64,000 bases of DNA from contig OZ251245.1 of assembly GCA_965240325.2 (NCBI GenBank), positions 1 through 64,000 on the forward strand. The letters run 5' to 3'. The position numbers were made by a program, and so were the translations under genes. The DNA comes from Rebecca billardiae RCC1528 (taxonomy: Eukaryota; Haptophyta). Below the pieces are notes generated by a model that had not been told where the DNA came from, made no database searches, and was given only the letters and a program-made list of their open reading frames with translations. Below are positions 45,696 to 55,185 of this stretch, piece by piece (positions within the stretch are counted from its first letter, which is position 1; the number at the start of each line of letters is the position of its first letter).

Positions 45696-46548
45696 CGGGC
45701 GGCGGCGGCGGCGGCACGCGCTGCAGCGGCGCGCGCGAGCCCACCGCCTCCGCCGCCGCGACCACCGCCGGCGTGCGCGCCGAGCTCGACTCGATCCACA
45801 TCGTGCCGCGCAGCGGGTCTTCGCCCCAGCCGCCGCCCAGCCCGCCGCCCGCGCCCGCGCCGCCGCCGCCCTCGGCGCCCGCGGACGCGGCGTCGGCGCC
45901 CGCGGCGCTCGCGGCGCGCGCCACGGCGGCGGCGAGCGCGGCGGCGGCGGCGGAGCGGTCGGCCGCCGCGCGCTCCGCCGCGCGGTCGCGCCGCCCAAAC
46001 AGCGCGTGGTAGCGGCCGCGCGGCGGCGCGGCCGCGACCGCCGCGTCGACCGGCGGCGGCGCCGCGGCCGCGGCCGCGGGCGCGGCGCCGCCGTCCGGCG
46101 GCGCGTCGGCGGCGGCGGGCGCGGCGGGCGCGGCGGGCAGCGGCGGCCGCGCGCGCCCGGCGGACGACGCGCGCTTGCGCGTCCCAAACTGCGTGAACAC
46201 CGAGCGGCGGTAGCCGGTGGCGCCGGCGGCGCGAGGCGGCGTGCGCGCGCGCGCGCCGTCGCCGCCGTCCGCGGCGGCGGCGGCGGCGGCGGCGGCGGCC
46301 TCGGCGAAGGCCTGCGTCGGGTCGGAGGCGGAGCGCCGGTGCCGCGGCCCGCGCGCAAACGACGGCAGCGAGCCCGCCCACTGCGACGGGCGCGCGCCGC
46401 CGCCGCGCGCCGCGGAGGGCGGCGCGGGCGGCGGCGCCTCGTCCGCCGCCGCCGCCGGCTCGGGCGGCGCGGCGGCGGCGGCGAGCGCGGGCGCGCGCGA
46501 GGGCGCGACGGCGCCCGACTCGCGCCCGCTGAGGATGAGCAGCGGCAT
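43764..46548 (-). CDS. Ubiquitin-specific protease (USP/UBP family deubiquitinase)
   Basis: A cysteine protease that removes ubiquitin from proteins. From ATG 46548, three exons (46548-44317, 44223-44029, 43940-43764) give 867 residues. Both introns (about 93 and 88 bp) are phase 0, start GTGCGCG or GTGGTGCGC near the splice and end GCAG; removing them restores the family sequence exactly. The Cys box is GLVGLSNLGNTCFMNATLQC (catalytic Cys332). The QHDAHEFLRFLLDGLHEDLN box, a CxxC zinc ribbon (VECSACG, FYCAGC) and LHLKRFAFT follow. The His box HNGHYTAL has catalytic His800, and WYMFND carries Asn817/Asp818. The N-terminal 320 residues are low-complexity Ala/Pro/Arg-rich, and two Gly/Ala-rich inserts interrupt the fold. 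All catalytic residues are present, so it should be active. The exact subfamily is not assigned; the exact donor of the last intron could be 3 bp further upstream. Confidence 0.93.
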
Positions 46549-46775
46549 GCCCTCCGGTTGCGCGCGCGCGCTGCGAGGGCGCGCGGCCGCCCGGCGAGGG
46601 GGCTGCTTGCTCAGTGCTCTGGCTGGGCGGGGCTGGGCGCCGAATAATAGGAATGCAGTCAGGCTGTCCAGGACAGGCCACGCCGGACTGATGATGACCA
46701 AAGCTGTCCAGGCGGAGGCGGCGATCAGGCCTCACGCTCCGGCGGCCGTAACGCCCGCAGCGAGGGGGTCGAAAC
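46549..46775. promoter_or_regulatory. Probable shared promoter region between divergent genes
   Basis: 227 bp separate the start codons of the deubiquitinase (-) and the pseudokinase (+), so both promoters and 5' leaders must lie here or overlap the genes. The middle (46640-46700) is less GC-rich than its surroundings. No TATA box is evident. The call rests on layout only. Confidence 0.4.
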
Positions 46776-48459
46776 ATGCCCGCGGACGCGCCGACGCGCG
46801 CGTCGGCGCAGCGCGTGGCCGAGGCCATCGCCGCGCGCAAGCCGCCGCCCGCGCCGCGGCGCAGCTCGCTCCCCGAGCTCCACCCCCGCGCCAAGCCCGG
46901 CGGCGGCGCCGAGCGGCGCGCGAGCGCCACGTCGGTGCGCGTCGCGCGCGACGCGGCGCTCGACGGCCGCCCGTCGACGACGGCCGGGGTGCCGCGGCCC
47001 GACGTGGGGCTGCGCGTGGCCGACGTGTACGAGCTCGCCGACGACGTCATCCACCGCTCGGCCGACGGCCGCGCCGAGCTCCGCGCCGCGCGCCACCGCG
47101 CGACCGGCCAGCCGGCGATCGTGCGCGCGGCGCTGCGCGCGCCCGCGCCCGCCGTGCCGACAAAGAACGTGGTCGAGCTGTGGCGCAAGCTGGGCAACCG
47201 CAACCGGTGCGCGCGCGCCCCCTCGCCCCGCGCCGCCCGCTCCTCCGCCGTGCCTCACGCCCGCCCCCCCTGCGCTGCGCTGCCCCCTGCCCTGCTGTGC
47301 CGTGCCGCCGCTCCCTGGCCCCCCTCCCGCCAGGCACGTGCTCTGCCTGTACGAGTCCTTCCTCACGCCCACGCACGCCATCGTGTGCATGGAGGCGGTG
47401 GAGGGGATCACGCTGGCGCAGCTCATGGCGCAGCACGGCCTCGCGCCCGCCGAGTCGCGCCGCGTCTTCAAGCAGCTCGCGCACGGCGTGTGCGCGCTGC
47501 ACGGCGCTGGCGTGTGCCACCGGCTGCTCAGCCTGGACACGGTGATGCTGCAGCGGGGCGCGGCGGCGCGCGCCGTGCTGATCGGCTTCGCGGGGCTCGG
47601 GCCCGCGGCGCCGGGGAAGCGGCTCGTCAAGCGCGTCACGCCCGCGCTCATCTGCCCGCCCGAGGCGCTGCCGCTCGCCGACTCGCCGCGCGCCGCCGGT
47701 GGTGCCGCCGGCTGCGCGGCCGACGAGGCGGCAGCCGCCGTGCCGGGCGGCGACCCGGCCGGCGCGGCCGACGCGGCGGCGGCGCGCAAGGCGCACGACG
47801 CGGCGGACGACGGGAGCTACGAGGGCGCGCAGCTCGACATGTGGTCCCTCGGTGCGCGCGCGCGCGCGCGCGCGCCCCGCCGCCGCCCCGCCGCCGCGCG
47901 CGCCCGCCGCCCGCCCTCTAACCGCTGCCGCCGCGCGCTGCCGCCGCGCGCTGCCGCCGCGCGCTGCCGCCGCGCGCTGCCGCCGCGCGCCGCCGCCGCA
48001 GGCGTGCTGCTGCACACGATGCTGTGCGGCGCGCCGCCGTACGCCTCGGCGGCGGAGGTGCGCGCGGCGCGCGCGTACGTGCCGCCGCCCGCCCTCGAGC
48101 CCGCCGCCGCCGCGCTGCTCGGCCGCCTCCTCTCGCCCGACCCGGCGCGCCGGCCGAGCGCGGCCGAGCTGTGCGCGCACCCGTGGGTGCACGGCGCGGA
48201 CGTGGGCGCGGACGCGACGCCGTGCGGCCCGCCGCCGCCCGACGCGGCGCTGGACCTGGACGTGCTCGCGCACCTCGCCGAGACGCTCGGGTACGCGCCC
48301 GCCGACGTCGAGGCCTCGGTGCGCGGCTGCGTGGAGGACGCGCACTCGTCCGCGTACAAGGTGCTGCTCGACCGCAAGCGTCTCTTTGTCGAGCTGCACG
48401 CCGCACAGGCGGACGGGCTGGAGGGCGAGCCGCCGGGCGCAGGCGGGGGGGGCGAGTGA
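46776..48459 (+). CDS. AMPK/SNF1-like pseudokinase with UBA-like tail
   Basis: Three exons (46776-47206, 47334-47851, 48002-48459) give 468 residues; introns of 127 and 150 bp have GT-AG ends, and splicing restores NRHVLCLYE and MWSLGVLLHTMLCG. The kinase fold is recognisable: the hinge region IVCMEAVEG, the region VFKQLAHGVCALHGAGVCHR, LDMWSLGVLL, and LLSPDPARRPSAAELCAHPWV. Key catalytic residues are missing. HRD is HRL (residues 206-208) with no Lys or Asn after it, DFG reads GFAG, and the VAIK lysine position reads AIVRA. It should not transfer phosphate; a scaffold or allosteric role is likely (inference). The C-terminal LDVLAHLAETLGYAPADVEASV looks like the UBA-type helices that follow the kinase in AMPK relatives. 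The first 85 residues are low-complexity. Confidence 0.85.
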
Positions 48460-48893
48460 GCGCGCGCTCGGCGCTGCGCTGCGCGGAGGGCGAGTGAGCG
48501 TCGGGCGGCAGCGGCGACGACCTCGGCGGTCATGCAGTGTGACACTACAGGTGACCACGACGACTGTGAGCGGGCGGCGGCCATCATGATTTTGTTTATT
48601 ACCGATTTTGGGCAACTGAAAACATGATTCTGCACTTTTTTGAAAAACGCACTTCAAAAAGTTTCAACTTTTGAAAACCGGATTTAAAACATGTTTTGTT
48701 TTGTTTTTGGAAAAGAAGTTTTGCCAAAACGAAACAAAAAACGAAAACGTTTTTCAAACCCTGTTTTCAAAACGTGTTTTCAAAAAGTGCAAACCTGTTT
48801 TCCCTTTTTCAAAAACGTTTTCACTTTTTGTCTTTTTCCAAAAAGTGACGCTCGAAAACACACGGTGAACAGAATGGCGGCCAAATGTCTACT

Positions 48894-49598
48894 TTACGGT
48901 GGCCGCCGCGCGACGCGGGCCGGCGGCCTAGTAAGAACCCTGAGCCGGCGCGGACGGGCACTGGCAGGTGCGCAACCACCCAACACATGCTCCAGGCACC
49001 GCTCACCAGCCCCTGCCACTTCGTCTCCTCGTCTATTACTGCCCGCGACACTCGCAAATGTCATCTCACTCGCCCTGCCGGTCGCGCGACCGCGCGGCCG
49101 CGCGCGCATGCGGTGCGCAGGCGTCAGATGGCGGAGGTGGTGATGCGGTGCGACGCGCATGGACGATCTCGCGCAGACGCACCTCGCTCGCAGGCCCGCT
49201 GCCACTGGATGCGCCCGGCTGCACCGTCCGTTTGCTGCGCGCAGTCGCAGCCGGCCGTTCTTGTCGACGGTGTTGGTGCGCTTCTTCATGATCTTCATCT
49301 TGCCCACGATCACCTGCTTGGCGGCCTGCTCGACGCGGCCAGCTCGCGGCATGCTCGTGCCGCGTCTGTTCGAGCTCAGCCCGCCCGCCCGGCACGTGCG
49401 GTCGCGGAACGTGTTGCCGATGATCTTGCCGTCGTGCTCCGACGCTTGTGTGCTCGCGCGGTGCAGCGCGCCGCCGAGTCGCACGATGGCGCGAAGGGCG
49501 ATGGCGACGACCACGTGCGGATGGCACGCGACCGTGCTCGTCCACCGCTTGGGCTCACGCACATACGCGCACCTGGCGTTGAGCGCAGCAAGCACCAT
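48894..49598 (-). pseudogene. Second transposon-borne coding remnant, copy 2
   Basis: Counterpart of the copy-1 frame that starts at 20873. The segment HDGKIIGNTFRDRTC through KRTNTVDKNGR is unchanged at protein level, with only a few substitutions nearby (VREL to VREP, CRPH to CHPH, GGEL to GGAL). The upstream segment in another frame is also kept. The start is set at the ATG matching copy 1. Function unknown. Confidence 0.45.
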
Positions 49599-50061
49599 CA
49601 CCTTCACCTCCGCGGCGGTCGTCGGACGCCGCCGACGAGTTCGCGCACCGCTGCCAACCACAGTCGGCAGAAGTCCTCACGCGTGAGCTGCGGCTGCTGC
49701 GGTGCCTGAGCAGCGTTGGCGTAGCCCTCGCACGGCACGTTGGCGTCACGCGCGTGCTGCATCCTCTGCTGCCCGCCGTCACCGGCGTGGCCCTGGCCCT
49801 GGCGGTACCTGGCCGCACGCGGCGCGCACTACAGACCTCGTCGTGTCCGCCGACTAGTTGCGTCTGTCGACGGCTCGGTCCACACTGATCGTCAGCCCTG
49901 GGCTCCGCGGCCGTGCAGCGCCACTGCTGTCGTGCGACGATCGCATCGATATGACTAACAGCGACTCACGCGTACTTGTGTCGTAGTAGTATGGCAGCGT
50001 CATGCAGGGCATCAGACGACTGATGACGAGGGCTCCTGCCCGAAGCGCACGGGCCCGCGGC

Positions 50062-50808
50062 TCAGGCGGATGAAAGTAGTCGAAAGACATGATCGGCTCG
50101 TCCGGACGCGCGCATCATCACGCTGCTCGTCGCGCCCAGATTCCGCTGCTCGCCATGATGACGAAAGAAGCACGGACTCCTGCAGGCCGATGTGCTCAGC
50201 GGCGCGCTTACTGCGTCGGCGACAGGATCCTCCATCAGCTCCCGCCCCTGGCCCTGTCGCAGCAGGGCACGGCTGAGGGTCACACCCGCTGATGGCCGGG
50301 CGAGACCAAGCATCAAGCGCGCACGCATGCGCGGTCGCCGCGGCGCACTTGCGCGCACCACCGGAACCTCAACGGTCTTCTTGCGCGTCATGCGGATGAC
50401 CTGCATTGCTCTGCAGACGGTCGGCTCGCTGACGCTCAGGCCATACCACAGCGCAAGGCGTGCACATGTTTGCGCCAGCGTGTCTCGCGGGTACATCTTG
50501 ACGAGTGCTTTCAGCAGGAAGAGCTGGGGCAGGTCGAAGATCGGCGGGCCAGAGGACGCGACGCCGCCCGACTGCGTGCTCACGATCTGCTGCGTCGCGA
50601 GGTACTCCCGCACCCACTTGAACACGGTCGATTTGGCGACGCCCGTGAGTTGAGCGATCTCGTCGTACGTGCACGACGAGTTGCCCGCGCGCAGTCGGAG
50701 GGCAGTCCCCACGACGCGCTGCCGAAGAACCACGTCGTAGCTCCTACCCTGTCGGTACACGCCGTTGTGCGCGTTGACTGCGATCCGCGGCCGTGGCTCG
50801 CGCGGCAT
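50062..50808 (-). pseudogene. Transposase N-terminal fragment, copy 2
   Basis: Counterpart of 19669-20505 with both helix-turn-helix units identical (TYDEIAQLTGVAKSTVFKWV; VSEPTVCRAM; TRKKT). It ends earlier, at residue 248 (VFRLLSSA), because copy 2 has extra bases relative to copy 1 around 50060-50085 that bring in a stop. No DDE/D catalytic region is present, so the missing domain is shared by both copies. Confidence 0.75.
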
Positions 50809-51280
50809 CTCCTGTCGCCGCCGATTGCCCGCCGCCGCGCGACGCGGTGGACAACGGTCTTTCTTTCCTCTCCAAGAAAACTTTTTCAAAACAAAACCTA
50901 AAACACGTTTTGAAAACTTATAAGTTTTGTTTTGTTTTTTGAAACACGTTTTGAAAACTTGTTTTGAAAACGTTTTTCAAAAAAACAAAACAAAACAAGT
51001 TTTTCGAAAACATTTTTTCAAAAAGATGTTTTGTCCAAAACATGTTTTGAAAAATGAAAAAAGTTCAAAAAACAAAACAAAATTTGCAAAAACGAAATGC
51101 ATGTTTTCAGTTGCCCGAAATCGGTAATATTCGATCATATCACCTCATCAGCAAATGAAATTAGCTAGACGACAGCAGCAGTAGCGCGCATAAAAAAAAC
51201 CGCGCGGCCGCTGGGTGGCACGGTTGGCGCCACTCCCGCCATTCCAAACGTCCCCCGTCCGATCACCGATCACCGACGAT

Positions 51281-52060
51281 ATGGCCGCTGCGACGACGAC
51301 GGCGGCGGCGGCGACGAAGCGCGACGACGCGCGCGCGAGCGAGGGCGGCGCCAACGCCGGCGAGAGCCACGTGCCGGGCCCGCTCGCGCTCGTGCCGAGC
51401 ACATCCACGCCGCCCGACGACGGCGGCTGCTTCGTCTGCCTCGGCGGCGGCGAGCTGCTGCGCGGCGCGTGCGCGTGCACGTCCGCGCGCGTGCACGTGC
51501 GCTGCCTCGAGGTGCTGCTCAACAGCAAGGCGCGGCGCGCGCTGCCGCTCGGTGAGCGGCTGCACTGCGCCGTGTGCACGCGCGCGTACACCGTGCCCAT
51601 CGGCCTCGCCGATGCGCCCGCCAAGCCGGCCGCGCCGCGCGGCCGCGCGTGGCCCGCGCACTGCGCGCTGCTGCAGCTCGCGGCGCTCGCCCTGCTCGCG
51701 CTGCCGGCGTTCGCCGTGCTGCTCGTCGTGGACAACGTGGCCGTGCGCGCGGTGGTCGTCGCGCTCTTCCTCTGCCTCGCGCTCGGCGGCCGGTGCACCT
51801 CGCTCGCGCGCCACTGCGTCGCGTGCGCGCGGCGCGGCGGCGCCGCGCCGGCGGCGCCCGCGCCCGAGCCGCCTGCCGACAGCCTGCCGGACGACGCGTA
51901 CTACGAGCTGGTGGTGCGGCCGACGCGGGGAGACGCGGTCGCGCTCTGCGCGACGTGGCACGAGGCCGGTCACGAGGCCGCCGCCGAGGCGCCGCCCGCG
52001 CTCGTGCACGTGCTTCTCAGCGGCGGCGCCGCCGCCGAGCGCGGGCCCGAGGCCGTGTGA
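51281..52060 (+). CDS. RING-CH (RINGv/MARCH-type) membrane E3 ubiquitin ligase
   Basis: A 259-residue protein with a C4HC3 RING variant: Cys50, Cys53, Cys64, Cys66, His72, Cys75, Cys96 and Cys99, which would bind two zinc ions and recruit an E2 enzyme. Two hydrophobic segments follow at about 128-150 and 153-170, as in MARCH proteins, which ubiquitinate membrane proteins from the cytosolic face. The start is the ATG at 51281; the frame is open further upstream without another ATG. No intron is seen. An ATAAAAAAAA stretch about 90 bp upstream (51190) could be the core promoter, placed only about 60 bp from the transposon end. The C-terminal 80 residues are unassigned. Confidence 0.85.
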   Translation: MAAATTTAAAATKRDDARASEGGANAGESHVPGPLALVPSTSTPPDDGGCFVCLGGGELLRGACACTSARVHVRCLEVLLNSKARRALPLGERLHCAVCTRAYTVPIGLADAPAKPAAPRGRAWPAHCALLQLAALALLALPAFAVLLVVDNVAVRAVVVALFLCLALGGRCTSLARHCVACARRGGAAPAAPAPEPPADSLPDDAYYELVVRPTRGDAVALCATWHEAGHEAAAEAPPALVHVLLSGGAAAERGPEAV

Positions 52061-52103
52061 GGACGAACCGATGCCATGCATCGATCAACAAATTAATCGG
52101 CGG

Positions 52104-52109
52104 AATAAA
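52104..52109 (+). promoter_or_regulatory. Candidate polyadenylation signal in a small hairpin
   Basis: AATAAA lies 44 bp after the RING-CH stop codon, inside the inverted repeat GCGGA-ATAAAAA-TCCGC, and 55 bp before the next start codon. It is the only such hexamer in this short spacer. Whether this organism uses AATAAA is not known from the window. Confidence 0.35.
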
Positions 52110-52163
52110 AATCCGCGAAGACGGACGGCAAGTAGACGCGCCCGAAAAGTCTAGTAGTACACG

Positions 52164-53402
52164 ATGGTGGCGCGGCCGTTGCCCACCGTCCTGCTCGTCG
52201 GGCTCGTCTCGGACGCGCGCCGGCTGCACGAGCTCGGCGCGTGGCTCGGCACGAGCCGCGCGGACGTCTTCCTCTGCACCGCCGCCGCCGCCGACCCCGC
52301 CGCCGCCGCCGCCGCGCGCGCCGTCGCCGGCCGGCTGGGCGCGCGGCTCGTGCTCGGCCCGATGCAGCTCGCGGGCGCGCCCGGCCACGCGATGCAGTGG
52401 CTGCGGTACCGGCAGTGCTTCGCGCGCGCGCGCGCGCTGGGCAAGCCGGCGGCGCACACGGTCGCCAAGCTCCGCCCCGACATGCTCTTCCGCTGGGAGA
52501 ACAAGGCGCTCTCGCCGCGGCTGCGCAACGCGTCGCTCGGCGCGCTGCTCGCCGCGCACGCGCGCTCGGCGCCGCACGTCGTGCACGCCGCGTCGGACAA
52601 GGTGTTCCTCGGCACCGCGGGCGCGATGGCGCGCTTCGCCGAGCTGTGGCCGCTCTACGCCTCCGGCGCGTACGCCTGCCGCGCGTGCGCGCACGCGCTC
52701 AACGGCACGGCGCTGCGCGCGTCGGACGCGCGCGCGGCCAAGTTCCGCTTCCTCTGCGGCCCGCCCGCGCGGCCGGGCGCGCCGTGCAGCGCGCCCGCGT
52801 GCGAGCCGGGCGGCGCGCTCGAGGCGCGGCCGGGCGGGTGCGGCGTGCTCTCCGACGCCGAGCTCGACGCGCTCGCCAGCCAGCAGCACCACCGCCGCCG
52901 CCGCCGCGCCGCCGCGCCCGCGCCCGAGGCGCTGTGCGGGTGCGGCCCGGTGCGCGCCTTCTCCTCGGAGAAGGCCTTCGCGCTGCACGCGGCGCGCTCC
53001 GGGCTGGTGGTGCGCGCGCTCTTCGCCGAGGCGGACGCGGCGGCGCGCGAGGCGGCGGAGCGCGAGGCGGCGCGGGCGCGCGCGGCCGAGGCGGCCGCCA
53101 AGCGGCAGCGCCAGGCGCTCGGCGCGCAGCGCGCCGCCGCCAAGGCGCGCGACAAGGCGGCGCGCGAGGCGGCGGCGCATGCGCTGCAGGCGGCGCACGA
53201 GGCCGCCAAGGCGGAGAGGCTCGCGGGGCGCGCGGACAAGGAGGCGCGCAAGGCGGCCGAGTTCGCCGCGCGCGAGGCCGCCAAGCGCGCGCGCCAGCGG
53301 GGGCGGCACCGCGCCGAGACCGCCGCGGCGGCCGGCGCTGCGGAGCCGGCGCTGCCGCGGCCGCCGCCGGCCGCGTCGTCGGCCGCAGCCGCCGCTGGCT
53401 AG
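52164..53402 (+). CDS. Glycosyltransferase-like protein with charged coiled-coil tail
   Basis: 412 residues from the ATG at 52164, no intron, TAG stop. Residues 1-175 have the outline of a nucleotide-sugar transferase-like family seen in algae: VLLVGLVSDARRL at the start, MQWLRYRQCFARARAL, then AKLRPDMLFRW (an RPD motif that would bind metal and nucleotide sugar) and ASDKVFLGTAGAMARFAELW. A cysteine-rich middle part (about 170-270) is unassigned. Residues 290-385 are almost pure Ala/Arg/Glu/Lys, a predicted long helix or coiled coil. There is no signal peptide or membrane segment, which is unusual for a Golgi enzyme. The start codon lies only 103 bp after the previous gene in the same direction. 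Confidence 0.55.
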   Translation: MVARPLPTVLLVGLVSDARRLHELGAWLGTSRADVFLCTAAAADPAAAAAARAVAGRLGARLVLGPMQLAGAPGHAMQWLRYRQCFARARALGKPAAHTVAKLRPDMLFRWENKALSPRLRNASLGALLAAHARSAPHVVHAASDKVFLGTAGAMARFAELWPLYASGAYACRACAHALNGTALRASDARAAKFRFLCGPPARPGAPCSAPACEPGGALEARPGGCGVLSDAELDALASQQHHRRRRRAAAPAPEALCGCGPVRAFSSEKAFALHAARSGLVVRALFAEADAAAREAAEREAARARAAEAAAKRQRQALGAQRAAAKARDKAAREAAAHALQAAHEAAKAERLAGRADKEARKAAEFAAREAAKRARQRGRHRAETAAAAGAAEPALPRPPPAASSAAAAAG

Positions 53403-54150
53403 CGCCGTCGGGCGCGGTCTTGTCCCGGCGCAGCGCCGCCCAAGTGCCGCGCTGCCCTGCGGCGGCGGCGTGCTCCGGGAGGATGGCGCGAGCGCGGGTG
53501 CCCATGGCGGTCGGGTGCCCCGCCGGCGCGTGGCGGCCGCCGCTGGACTGTCATGGTCATCGTCCGCAAGCCTAATGCCCGGCCTGCTGTGTGTGTGTAT
53601 ATATATATACCCCCATATGGCCTGCTGCTGATTGGCTGATGACGAGCCTGAATGATGATATATGCATGCAGGCGCGGCGGCATGCTGCCTGCAGTAGTAG
53701 CATGCAGCGCGCGCGGACGCCATTGCCCATTCGGATGAAGTCAGCACAATGCTGGACAGTTTCAATGGTATGAGGACGACATTAAATATAAATAACATAG
53801 TAGACATATGGCTGGCTGGCTTCAGTGGCAACTGCCTACTGCTGTGCTGATGACGACGATGCGCAGGCCCCGTGCGCCCTGGCACCACGACGACGCTTTA
53901 AGACACTGCTGAGCCGCGATCGTAGTACCGGGAGCCGAGGCCGATCCGTCATCTCACATCTGGTGAGCCATCAGGGCGGGCCCGCGGGCCGCGCCCGGCG
54001 CCGGCGATCCGGGCGCTGCTGGCGGGCGCCGGTCGTCACGCCGCGTCATGTCGTCGGGCGGCCAGCAGCTGCCATCGTCGCCAACCCCGCGTGGCCAGCC
54101 GCCTGGCACACGTGAGAGGCGGAGCGGCGGCGCGGCCGGCCCGTGCAGCC
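53403..54150. other. Intergenic region with short TA/TG repeats
   Basis: Holds GTGTGTGTGTATATATATATA near 53590-53612 and an AT-richer stretch to about 53800 between two genes whose 3' ends face each other. No gene recognised. Confidence 0.6.
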
Positions 54151-54936
54151 TCAGCCGTACAGCCACAGCCGGAGCGCGTCGCCCGGCGGCGCGCGCAGCA
54201 TGCCGAGCTGCACGGGCTTGCCGCGGCGCTCGCACGCGCAGGAGAAGGCGCCGGCGGGCGGCGCGGCGGGCGAGTGCTGCGCGCAGCCTGGCCCGCCGAT
54301 CCACCACGAGAGCACCTCCGCCATCCCGTCGAGCGGCGCGGGCGCGAGCCGGCCGTACCCGAGCCGCACGCCCGCGCACGTCGCGCCGTCGTACGAGAGA
54401 TCGCCGCCGACGGCGAAGGCGAGGTCGGCGGGGAGCTGGAGCGCGGTGGGGTAGGCGAGGGCGTACGCGTTCGCCGCGTTGAGCCCCGCCGAGAAGTTCG
54501 CCGCCACGCCCGCGCTCGGCGCGAGCCCCGCGCGGACGGCGAGCGCGTTGGGCGCGGCCTCGAGCACGCCGCCCCACGGCACGCCCGCCGGCACCGCCCA
54601 CGCGCGCGGCGCGAAGGCGACGGCGGGGACGGGGGCGTCCTCGCCGACGACGGGACGGAAGTACAGGAAGAAGGGGCGCAGGTACGCCGCCGTCTCGCCC
54701 GTGTGCCACACGCCGCCGGGCGCGGCGCCGACGGTGGCGCGTGCGCCGGCGGCGCCGTGCGGCCGGCGCGACCGCCGGCTCGAGAGGCCGACGAGCGCGG
54801 CGGCGCCGGCGGCGCCGGCGGCGCCGTCGCGCGCGGGCACGCCGCGGTTGGCGAGCGCGGCGAGCGCGGCGCACGCGCCCAGCGCGAGGACGGCGGCCGC
54901 CGCCGCGCGCCGCCAGCGCGGGCGCTCCGCCGCCAT
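54151..54936 (-). CDS. Signal-anchored protein of unknown function
   Basis: 261 residues from the ATG at 54936 to a TGA at 54151. After a short basic N-terminus (ERPRWRR) a hydrophobic segment, AAAAAVLALGACAALAALA (about residues 10-28), would act as a signal anchor or signal peptide, so the rest should be luminal or extracellular. The main part (about 75-255) looks globular, with YLRPFFLYFRPVVGED, LNAANAYALAYPTALQLP and VLSWWIGGPGC and two later cysteines (FSCACERRG). I recognise no family. It is divergent from the TIR-like gene, with 249 bp between start codons. Confidence 0.65.
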   Translation of the reverse strand: MAAERPRWRRAAAAAVLALGACAALAALANRGVPARDGAAGAAGAAALVGLSSRRSRRPHGAAGARATVGAAPGGVWHTGETAAYLRPFFLYFRPVVGEDAPVPAVAFAPRAWAVPAGVPWGGVLEAAPNALAVRAGLAPSAGVAANFSAGLNAANAYALAYPTALQLPADLAFAVGGDLSYDGATCAGVRLGYGRLAPAPLDGMAEVLSWWIGGPGCAQHSPAAPPAGAFSCACERRGKPVQLGMLRAPPGDALRLWLYG

Positions 54937-55185
54937 GGGCCGCAAGCAAGCAGCTCGACTTTGGGCAGTGCGCGCGCGTGAACCGCCCAGTCCGGCTCGG
55001 GCCGCCGTGCGTCCGGCCGGGTATTCTGTTGTCGTATTCATCCAAGTATTGGATCGTGGGGGGATCGAACGAAGACTGGAGCGGTAGCACGTGCGGGTAG
55101 ACACTTCGTTATTTAGCAGGGCTCTCGCCCCTCGCCCCCAACTGCTTTGCGCGCCGCCGCCCGGGCGCGTCCCGCGGCGCGTGGC

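Larger units (their letters stand above)
48599..51127 (-). mobile_element. Tc1/mariner (IS630)-like DNA transposon, copy 2, inverted
   Basis: Same element as 19345-21876, in reverse orientation and almost the same length (2529 versus 2532 bp). Ends are TTACCGATTTTGGG (48599) and the complement with one mismatch (CCCGAAATCGGTAA at 51127), flanked by TA at 48597-48598 and 51128-51129. The AT-rich TTTTGAAAAC-type ends and both internal coding remnants are present with few differences, so both copies moved recently relative to the surrounding DNA. It lies in the spacer between the pseudokinase stop (48459) and the RING-CH gene (51281), damaging neither coding region. Confidence 0.9.

Noticed and set aside
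43764-46548. Reading the deubiquitinase as one uninterrupted 1004-codon frame
   Set aside because: That frame loses the conserved WYMFND box and inserts Arg/Ala-rich junk after HLKRFAFT; GT-AG splicing restores both motifs in frame.
44032-46647. A plus-strand open frame of about 870 codons opposite the deubiquitinase
   Set aside because: Arg/Ala/Gly-rich antisense shadow of a GC-rich coding region without any domain.
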